Shown here piece by piece: positions 15,599 to 21,341 of a stretch of 22,220 nt of DNA. Origin of the DNA: Candidatus Aerophobota bacterium. Lineage in GTDB: Bacteria > Aerophobota > Aerophobia > Aerophobales > AE-B3A. The stretch covers positions 1 through 22,220 of the forward strand of contig JAUWAK010000003.1 of NCBI GenBank assembly GCA_030602105.1, read 5' to 3'. The notes under the pieces were generated by a model. That model was not told the origin of the DNA, made no database searches, and worked only from the letters and a program-made list of their open reading frames with translations. How positions within the stretch are numbered: position 1 is the first letter of the stretch; every line of letters starts with the position of its first letter. The translations under genes were made by a program, and so were the position numbers.

Positions 15599-15737
15599 AT
15601 TTTTCCTTATGGAGAGTGTGCTTCAGACACCTCTTGCAATATTTCCTGAGACTCAGAGGGGATGTATCTTTGTTCCTGCTAGCCGCATAATTCCTCGCTT
15701 TACACTCTGTACACATCAGGGTAACTATTTTCCTCAT
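15597..15737 (-). CDS. rpmG: Ribosomal protein L33 (bL33), zinc-type
   Basis: Small large-subunit protein near the E site. The 46-codon frame reads MRKIVTLMCTECKARNYAAS at the start and RKYCKRCLKHTLHKEK at the end. Cys9, Cys12, Cys34 and Cys37 form the two CxxC pairs of the zinc-binding L33 type. It begins eight bases after the tuf stop with only a weak ribosome site. The TAG stop (15599-15597) shares its A and G with the first two bases of tRNA-Trp, so processing of the tRNA would remove most of the stop codon from the mRNA. The rpmG-secE-nusG neighbourhood is common, which supports the call. Confidence 0.95.
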   Translation of the reverse strand: MRKIVTLMCTECKARNYAASRNKDTSPLSLRKYCKRCLKHTLHKEK

Positions 15738-15745
15738 GAGATCTC

Positions 15746-16948
15746 TTACTCAATAATCTTGCCAACCACACCGGCTCCCACTGTATGCCCCCCTTCTCTT
15801 ATGGCAAACCTCAGACCCTGTTCCATAGCAATAGGGGTAATGAGCTTAATGGTTAATTTGACGTTATCTCCAGGCATGACCATCTCTACACCCTCAGGCA
15901 AATTCACATCTCCCGTGACATCGGTGGTACGGAAATAGAATTGAGGGCGATAGCCTTCGAAGAAAGGAGTATGCCTTCCTCCCTCCTCCTTGTTCAACAC
16001 ATATATTTGGGCCTCAAATTTGGTATGAGGAGTTATGCTGCCGGGAGCGGCAAGAACTTGTCCTCTTTCCACGTCTCCCTTTTCGATTCCCCTGAGAAGT
16101 ACACCAATATTATCGCCTGCCTGGGCGTCGTCGAGAGTTTTTCTGAACATCTCCAGACCCGTAGCCACCGTCTTTTTGGTCTCAGCTAACATTCCCACTA
16201 TTTCTACGGAATCCCCTATGTTGACCTTTCCTCTCTCCATTCTTCCCGTAACCACCGTCCCTCTTCCTGTAATGGTGAAAATGTCCTCTACGGCTAACAG
16301 GAAGGGCTTATCCACATCTCTTACCGGAATAGGAATGTAATCATCCACGGCCTCTAAGAGATCCAAGATGGGTTTGCATTTGGGACAGTCTTCTTTGCCG
16401 CATCCGCACTGAACACATTGCAAAGCCGATCCAGTCACGAAGGGTATCTCATCTCCAGGAAATTCATAATTTGACAAGAGCTCCCGGACCTCCAGCTCCA
16501 CCAGTTCCAGCAGTTCTTTATCCTCCACCTGATCTACCTTATTCAAGAAAACTACTATGGCTGGAACATTTACCTGGCGGGCTAGCAAAATATGTTCTCT
16601 TGTTTGAGGCATGGCACCGTCTGCAGCAGAAACTACCAAAATAGCTCCATCCATCTGAGCTGCTCCGGTAATCATGTTCTTAATGTAATCAGCGTGTCCC
16701 GGACAATCTATGTGAGCATAGTGTCTTTTTTCCGTCTCATATTCTGCGTGATAGATAGCAATAGTTAAACCTCTTTCTTTTTCCTCTGGAGCCTTATCAA
16801 TCTCTTCCAGACTCAAAGCCTTAGCTAATCCCTTCTTTGCCAGAACCCCGGTAATGGCTGATGTAAGAGTAGTTTTCCCATGATCCACGTGCCCAATGGT
16901 TCCAACGTTAATATGAGGCTTGGTGCGCACAAACTTTTCCCGTGCCAT
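15746..16948 (-). CDS. tuf: Translation elongation factor Tu
   Basis: GTPase that carries aminoacyl-tRNA to the ribosome. From ATG 16948 it has 400 residues: MAREKFVRTKPHINVGTIGH, then P-loop GHVDHGKTT at 19-27, switch I ERGLTIAIYHAEY, DCPGHADY, NKVD, GSAL, then beta-barrel domains II (about 215-300) and III (to KIIE). The frame is open 11 codons further upstream, but that part contains the ribosome site AAAGGAGGG (eight bases before the ATG), so it is not coding. Oddity: after GSALQ comes a cysteine cluster Cys178, 181, 183, 188, 191. I recall a related Cys-rich segment in Dehalococcoides EF-Tu. The gene follows two tRNA genes and a structured leader and is not in the str operon position after fusA. 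Confidence 0.98.
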   Translation of the reverse strand: MAREKFVRTKPHINVGTIGHVDHGKTTLTSAITGVLAKKGLAKALSLEEIDKAPEEKERGLTIAIYHAEYETEKRHYAHIDCPGHADYIKNMITGAAQMDGAILVVSAADGAMPQTREHILLARQVNVPAIVVFLNKVDQVEDKELLELVELEVRELLSNYEFPGDEIPFVTGSALQCVQCGCGKEDCPKCKPILDLLEAVDDYIPIPVRDVDKPFLLAVEDIFTITGRGTVVTGRMERGKVNIGDSVEIVGMLAETKKTVATGLEMFRKTLDDAQAGDNIGVLLRGIEKGDVERGQVLAAPGSITPHTKFEAQIYVLNKEEGGRHTPFFEGYRPQFYFRTTDVTGDVNLPEGVEMVMPGDNVKLTIKLITPIAMEQGLRFAIREGGHTVGAGVVGKIIE

Positions 16949-16956
16949 ATTTACTT

Positions 16957-16965
16957 CCCTCCTTT
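16957..16965 (-). promoter_or_regulatory. Strong tuf ribosome binding site
   Basis: AAAGGAGGG, eight bases before ATG 16948. It decides the start against the upstream in-frame codon at 16981. It lies seven bases downstream of a 15-bp hairpin. Confidence 0.8.
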
Positions 16966-16972
16966 CTGCTAA

Positions 16973-17005
16973 GATTTTCACGGGGAACTATTCCCCGCGA
17001 AAACC
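16973..17005 (-). promoter_or_regulatory. 15-bp hairpin immediately upstream of the tuf ribosome site
   Basis: In the mRNA, arm GGTTTTCGCGGGGAA pairs with TTCCCCGTGAAAATC around a three-base UAG loop: 15 continuous pairs including two G-U. No T-run follows, so it is not an intrinsic terminator. Its position between tRNA-Thr and the tuf start suggests a 5'-stabilising, processing or translational control element. Function is inferred; the pairing itself is read directly. Confidence 0.8.
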
Positions 17006-17062
17006 CCTTCTTGGTTCATCATACCCCTTGGGTATCCTGGATCTCGAAAATTGTAGCTTTCT

Positions 17063-17135
17063 AAAACGCTCCGCCAGCACGGGCCCCTGAATAATCCCGT
17101 GCTCCAAGACACCCTCAGGAGCTATGAGCCGTTTT
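17063..17135 (-). promoter_or_regulatory. Branched structure in the tuf leader
   Basis: In mRNA order: outer arm AAAACGGCTC (17135-17126) pairs with GAGCGTTTT (17071-17063) with one bulged G. It encloses hairpin GCTCC/GGAGC (17122-17118 with 17105-17101) and hairpin AGCACGGG/CCCGTGCT (17103-17096 with 17083-17076). The bases 17101-17103 are claimed by both inner hairpins, so the two full stems cannot coexist; this would allow switching or coaxial stacking. Together with the downstream hairpin it fills most of the 212-nt stretch between tRNA-Thr and tuf. I do not recognise a known riboswitch or T-box. Confidence 0.5.
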
Positions 17136-17160
17136 CGCTGTTTCAAACTTGAAGTCTATC

Positions 17161-17236
17161 TGGAGCCCACGACCGGACTCGAACCGGTGACCTCATCCTT
17201 ACCAAGGATGTGCTCTTCCGTCTGAGCTACATGTGC
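17161..17236 (-). tRNA. tRNA-Thr (anticodon GGT)
   Basis: 76 nt including an encoded CCA end. D stem GCTC/GAGC, anticodon stem CATCC/GGATG with loop TTGGTAA (GGT anticodon), T arm ACCGG-TTCGAGT-CCGGT, discriminator T. Acceptor GCACATG against CGTGGGC has a mismatch A3-G70 and a U6-G67 wobble; the other five pairs are standard. Threonine identity pairs G1-C72 and C2-G71 are intact. It lies upstream of tuf, recalling the thrT-tufB arrangement of enterobacteria, and probably shares its transcript. Confidence 0.95.
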
Positions 17237-17467
17237 GAGAGAGTCTCGGGACTCTTTCCCTCTCTTGCTGCATATCCGCTTTGAATTGTCTCTGCTCATC
17301 TTCTCGTTTGGGGAAAGACTTGAAACTCGTCGCCTTGCTCCTCAGACACAAGTCTTTCTTCTTCCTCAACTCGAAGACTCGTTACGGTGGCTTCTATAAG
17401 GCTCCTTCAGGGAAAGTCCCTCGACATGCGTATAGATCTTCTAAATGCTAATCCTTCCCTATGCTTG
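17237..17467 (-). other. Structured spacer between tRNA-Tyr and tRNA-Thr
   Basis: 231 nt without a gene. It holds a perfect 10-bp inverted repeat, GAAAGACTTG (17358-17349 in mRNA order) with CAAGTCTTTC (17322-17313), enclosing a 26-base loop, and a second hairpin AGAGTC/GACTCT with a four-base loop (17255-17240) ending three bases before the tRNA-Thr 5' end. I searched for a tRNA-Gly, as in E. coli tyrU-glyT-thrT, and found none. No clear promoter or open reading frame is seen. It may only be a processing spacer, or an unrecognised small RNA. Confidence 0.45.
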
Positions 17468-17552
17468 TGGTGGGGAGGGATGGATTCGAACCATCGTAGG
17501 CAGCGCCAACGGGTTTACAGCCCGCCCCATTTGGCCACTCTGGCACCTCCCC
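17468..17552 (-). tRNA. tRNA-Tyr (anticodon GTA)
   Basis: 85 nt including encoded CCA. Acceptor GGGGAGG/CCTCCCC pairs fully, discriminator A. The anticodon stem is GCGGG/CCCGT with loop CTGTAAA (GTA anticodon), followed by the long variable arm expected of bacterial tRNA-Tyr and T arm GATGG-TTCGAAT-CCATC. The 5' base follows the ppdK stop codon with no gap: the G of TAG is nucleotide -1 of the tRNA. It is probably cotranscribed with ppdK. Confidence 0.97.
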
Positions 17553-20243
17553 CTACTGTTTTCTCTGCCCGGCTTCCTCTTCTTCTAGTTTTGCGTGCGC
17601 CGCTGCCAGACGAGCAATGGGAACTCGGTAAGGAGAACAACTCACGTAGTCCATCCCAACACCATGACAGAACTTAACGGAAGAAGGCTCTCCCCCATGC
17701 TCTCCACAAATGCCTATCTCCAAATTTTCCTTTGCTTGCCGTCCCTTCCTCGTACCTATCCGAATCAATTCTCCTACTCCCTCCTGATCTATCACCTCGA
17801 AGGGGTCGTCATCCAAGATTTTTTTCTTGATGTAAATAGGAAGAAATTTTCCTTCGGCATCATCTCGACTGAAACCAAAGGTTGTTTGAGTAAGATCATT
17901 AGTCCCAAAAGAGAAGAAATCTGCCACCGCGGCAATCCTGTCCGCGCAAAGAGCGGCACGGGGAAGCTCTATCATGGTGCCTATTTTGTATTCAAAACTT
18001 ACGCCTTTCTCCTCCATAATCTCATCAATAAGATCTTCCATCTCATTCCTCAGAATGGAGAGTTCTCTCTCGTGAGCCACCAGGGGAATCATAATCTCTG
18101 GATAAATCTCTCTCTTTTGACTGATTAACTCAGCCGCAGCTTCAAAAACAGCTCTGGTCTGCATCATATAAACTTCCGGAAAGGTAACACCCAACCTACA
18201 ACCTCGATGTCCCAGCATGGGATTCATCTCCCTCAAGCTTTCAACACGATGAAGAAGTCTTTCTTTCTCTTCAATCAGTTTTTCATCGGCTGCCTTCAGT
18301 TTCAAGTCATTGATCTCAAGCATCAGCTCTTCATGATTGGGCAAAAATTCGTGCAGGGGTGGATCTAGCAATCGAATAATAACGGGCAGGCCCTCCATCT
18401 CCTTGAGGATCTTCTTGAAATCCTGCCTCTGCATAGGCTCCAGAATCTTTAGTGCTTTCTCTCGCTCCTCTGGGTCCTCGGCCAAAATCATCCTCTGTAC
18501 GTGAGGGAGTCTGTCCTCACCAAAGAACATATGCTCTGTTCGACAAAGCCCGATTCCCTCCGCTCCCAACTCCCGGGCTATTCTGGCATCCTCCGGGGTG
18601 TCCGCATTAGCCCTTACGCCCAGGGTTCTTACCTCATCTGCCCACTTCATAAGCCTCCTAAAATCATCACCCGGCACAGGCTCAACCGTATGAACTACAC
18701 CCTTTATTACCTTGCCAGTGCTCCCATCCAGAGTGATAAGGTCGCCCTCCTTAAGAATGAGTCCATTTACTTCAAATTTGCCCTTTTCCTCATCCACTTT
18801 TATGGCCTCACACCCTGCTATGCAGCACTTGCCCATACCCCTCGCCACCACAGCCGCGTGCGAAGTCATTCCCCCTCGAGAGGTAAGAATGGCCTCAGCG
18901 GCTGCCATTCCATGGATGTCTTCCGGTGAAGTTTCCCTCCGCACCAGGATCACTTTCCTCCCGTCCGTGGCTAGCTCGACTGCTCTATCTGCCGTAAACA
19001 CAACCTCTCCTGTGGCAGCTCCTGGAGAAGCCGGTAGGCCTTCGGCAATCACCTCGAACTTCTCACGAGGATCAAGGCGCCTGTGCAGGAGTTGATCCAA
19101 CTGGGCTGGCTCCACCCTCCTCAGAGCTTCCTCTTTACTGATTAATTTCTCCTCAACCATATCAGTGGCCACTCTCACCGCGGCTTGAATGGTTCTCTTG
19201 CCCGCCCTGGTCTGCAGGAGATAAAGTACGCCCTTTTCTATAGTAAATTCAAAGTCCTGGACATCACGGTAGTGCTCCTCTAGCCTTTGAGCAACGCTCA
19301 CCAGTTCCTCGTAGACCCCTGACATATCTTCCTTCAGCAGGGGAAGAGGCCGAGGTGTCCTTATGCCAGCCACCACATCCTCTCCTTGAGCATTGAGCAG
19401 GTACTCCCCATAGATTCCCCTTTCTCCTGTAGCTGGATTTCTGGTGAACCCAACTCCAGTGCCAGAATCTTCCCCCATGTTGCCAAAGACCATGCTCTGA
19501 ACATTAACGGCGGTGCCCCACTGTTCACGAATCTTGTGGATCCGGCGATAGTTAATAGCTCTTCTATTGTTCCATGAGGCAAAAACAGCATCCTTGGCCA
19601 TATCTAACTGGCGGAAGGCATCCTGCGGAAAATCAGCTCCCCTTTCCTTCGCTATGAGCTCTTTAAACCTGTCCACCAGATCCTTGAGGTCTTCAGCCGT
19701 TAAATCAATATCTTCCTTTACTCCTCTGACTGCCTTTTTTTTCTCAATGAGCTCTTCGAACTTTCTTCCCCCTAGGCCCAGAACTACATTGCCAAACATC
19801 TGAATTAGGCGACGATAGGCATCGTAGGCGCATCGCTCATCGTCTGTTTGCTTCGCTAGTCCCCGTACGGCAGTATCACTCAAGCCCAGATTTAGAACTG
19901 TGTCCATCATTCCGGGCATGGAGATTCTGGCCCCTGATCGTACAGAAAGCAGCAAAGGGTTATCAGCATTTCCAAATTTCTTCCCGACTGCAGCTTCCAA
20001 CCTCTGCAAATTATGGGATATCTCACCAGATAAGCTCTTTGGATAAGAGCGGTGCTGAGCGAAATAGGAACATACCTCAGTGGTAATAGTAAAGCCGGGA
20101 GGAACCCTGATCCCCAGGCGAGCCATCTCAGCAAGATTTGCGCCCTTGCCTCCCAAGAGATTCCGCATAGCTCGGCAGCCATCGGCCTCATTTTGCGCAA
20201 AAAAATAAACAAAAAGCCCCCTCTTCCGTTTGGGTTCAGCCAT
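17553..20243 (-). CDS. ppdK: Pyruvate, phosphate dikinase
   Basis: Cytosolic enzyme that interconverts pyruvate + ATP + phosphate with PEP + AMP + pyrophosphate, serving glycolysis or gluconeogenesis in many anaerobes. The 896-residue product has the full family layout. The N-terminal nucleotide-binding part (about 1-340) begins with LLGGKGANLAEMARLG and contains RSGARISMPGMMDTVLNLG. The swivelling domain has phospho-acceptor His462 in GGMTSHAAVVARG. The C-terminal PEP-binding barrel has GLCRTEHMF, SFGTNDLTQTTFG and catalytic Cys846 in GICGEHGGEP. A ribosome site AGAGGTG lies 11 bases before ATG. A consensus promoter is about 70 bases upstream. Its TAG stop abuts tRNA-Tyr, which ties this metabolic gene to the tRNA-tuf transcript. 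Confidence 0.97.
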   Translation of the reverse strand: MAEPKRKRGLFVYFFAQNEADGCRAMRNLLGGKGANLAEMARLGIRVPPGFTITTEVCSYFAQHRSYPKSLSGEISHNLQRLEAAVGKKFGNADNPLLLSVRSGARISMPGMMDTVLNLGLSDTAVRGLAKQTDDERCAYDAYRRLIQMFGNVVLGLGGRKFEELIEKKKAVRGVKEDIDLTAEDLKDLVDRFKELIAKERGADFPQDAFRQLDMAKDAVFASWNNRRAINYRRIHKIREQWGTAVNVQSMVFGNMGEDSGTGVGFTRNPATGERGIYGEYLLNAQGEDVVAGIRTPRPLPLLKEDMSGVYEELVSVAQRLEEHYRDVQDFEFTIEKGVLYLLQTRAGKRTIQAAVRVATDMVEEKLISKEEALRRVEPAQLDQLLHRRLDPREKFEVIAEGLPASPGAATGEVVFTADRAVELATDGRKVILVRRETSPEDIHGMAAAEAILTSRGGMTSHAAVVARGMGKCCIAGCEAIKVDEEKGKFEVNGLILKEGDLITLDGSTGKVIKGVVHTVEPVPGDDFRRLMKWADEVRTLGVRANADTPEDARIARELGAEGIGLCRTEHMFFGEDRLPHVQRMILAEDPEEREKALKILEPMQRQDFKKILKEMEGLPVIIRLLDPPLHEFLPNHEELMLEINDLKLKAADEKLIEEKERLLHRVESLREMNPMLGHRGCRLGVTFPEVYMMQTRAVFEAAAELISQKREIYPEIMIPLVAHERELSILRNEMEDLIDEIMEEKGVSFEYKIGTMIELPRAALCADRIAAVADFFSFGTNDLTQTTFGFSRDDAEGKFLPIYIKKKILDDDPFEVIDQEGVGELIRIGTRKGRQAKENLEIGICGEHGGEPSSVKFCHGVGMDYVSCSPYRVPIARLAAAHAKLEEEEAGQRKQ

Positions 20244-20313
20244 TTCTATTTCAACACCTCTTATCTACTTAATTCTTGGTTTCTCAACCCCCCTTACTTC
20301 TTTCGGCCTTCCT

Positions 20314-20341
20314 ATTATACTAAGCTTTACTTCCATGTCAA
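20314..20341 (-). promoter_or_regulatory. Consensus sigma70-type promoter for ppdK and probably downstream genes
   Basis: TTGACA (20341-20336), a 16-bp spacer, and TATAAT (20319-20314), both hexamers perfect. Transcription would start near 20307, giving a 5' leader of about 64 nt to ppdK. It is the only strong promoter I find in the window, and no intrinsic terminator was seen between it and the left edge. It may therefore feed ppdK, the tRNAs, tuf and perhaps the whole ribosomal string. The rest of the 162-nt gap after hflC holds only weak inverted repeats. Confidence 0.85.
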
Positions 20342-20405
20342 GTGGTGCCTGTTCGGCTTCAAAACTAAGGCTATCGGATTCTAAGAGGAAGACTCTCCTG
20401 AGCAC

Positions 20406-21341
20406 TCAGGGAGAAAGTTCCTTCAGATACTTATAAAACTCACTGTCTGTGGTTAAAATCAACCAGGTCTCATCGTCCAAAGTGTACTTGTAAGTATCCA
20501 GAGTCCTCAGGAAAGAATAGAACTCAGGATCCTTGTTGTAGGCCCCAGCATATACGGTCGTGGCTTCAGCATCAGCCTTACCTTTTATTTCCTGAGCCTT
20601 TCTGTAAGCCTCCGAGGTGATTTTCTTCAGTTCTTTCTCCCTCATTCCCTCTATCTCAGCTCTTTTTCCGTGACCTTCTGAGCGGGTCTGCTCAGCCACT
20701 CTTCTACGTTCCGAAATCATACGAGCATAAACTTTTTCCCTTACTTCCTCCACATAGTTTAGCCCTTTTATTCTAATATCGATTAATTCTATTCCATATT
20801 GAGCGACCCCGGCAGTAGCTTCGGTCAGAATCATTTGGGTTATGTTCTCTCGACCAATCTTAACTTCGCCCATCTCCTCCGCAGCCCCGATGCCCACCTC
20901 AGTTTCCTCAAATTCCCTCTCGGTGTTTCTGACCAACTCATAGAGGAGGTGGCTGGTGATCTGATTCCTGGTAGCCGAGTCAATTATATCATCCAGTCTG
21001 CCCTGGGCTACCCTTTCATCCCCCATTGTTTGAAGGAACTTCAGGACATCCACAATCCGCCATCGGGCCGTGGTATCCACCCAGATAAACTTCTTATCCT
21101 TGGTAGGAATCTGAGTGGGGCTGCCATCCCAGGTCAAAAGACGTTCTTCAAAGTAGTTCGCCCTTTGGATAAACGGCTTTTTTATATGTATACCCGCTCT
21201 GGTTATGGGTTCACCAATAGGCTCACCAAACTGGGTGATAACCACCTGCTGTGTTTCATCCACCGTGTACAGGGTCGCTGCCACCACTATCAAAGCCACA
21301 ATGACCACAACTATGATGGGAATCCATCTCTCAAGTTTCAT
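20406..21341 (-). CDS. hflC: SPFH-family membrane protease modulator HflC
   Basis: Partner of HflK; in other bacteria the HflKC complex surrounds and modulates the FtsH protease in the inner membrane. The 311-residue protein has an N-terminal membrane anchor (about 7-26, IPIIVVVIVALIVVAATLYT), the band-7/SPFH domain starting VDETQQVVITQFGEP, and a charged helical region of likely coiled coil at about 190-255 (EVREKVYARMISERRRVAEQ, then KADAEATTVYAGAYNKDPEFY, the typical HflC tail). The ATG overlaps the hflK TGA stop by four bases, with GGGAGG upstream. The ppdK promoter follows, so hflKC probably forms a separate transcription unit. Confidence 0.94.
   Translation of the reverse strand: MKLERWIPIIVVVIVALIVVAATLYTVDETQQVVITQFGEPIGEPITRAGIHIKKPFIQRANYFEERLLTWDGSPTQIPTKDKKFIWVDTTARWRIVDVLKFLQTMGDERVAQGRLDDIIDSATRNQITSHLLYELVRNTEREFEETEVGIGAAEEMGEVKIGRENITQMILTEATAGVAQYGIELIDIRIKGLNYVEEVREKVYARMISERRRVAEQTRSEGHGKRAEIEGMREKELKKITSEAYRKAQEIKGKADAEATTVYAGAYNKDPEFYSFLRTLDTYKYTLDDETWLILTTDSEFYKYLKELSP

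Noticed and set aside
16949..16981. Eleven-codon N-terminal extension of EF-Tu
   Set aside because: It contains the Shine-Dalgarno sequence and one arm of the leader hairpin; the family start is at 16948.
16973..17005. The leader hairpin as an intrinsic terminator
   Set aside because: The bases after the 3' arm on either strand are not a T-run.
17006..17160. T-box or known riboswitch upstream of tuf
   Set aside because: No T-box consensus (GGGTGGNACC type) and no terminator/antiterminator pair with a T-run.
17237..17467. A hidden tRNA-Gly between tRNA-Tyr and tRNA-Thr
   Set aside because: No T-loop TTCGA/TTCAA context with a matching acceptor and no GCC/TCC anticodon loop could be placed.
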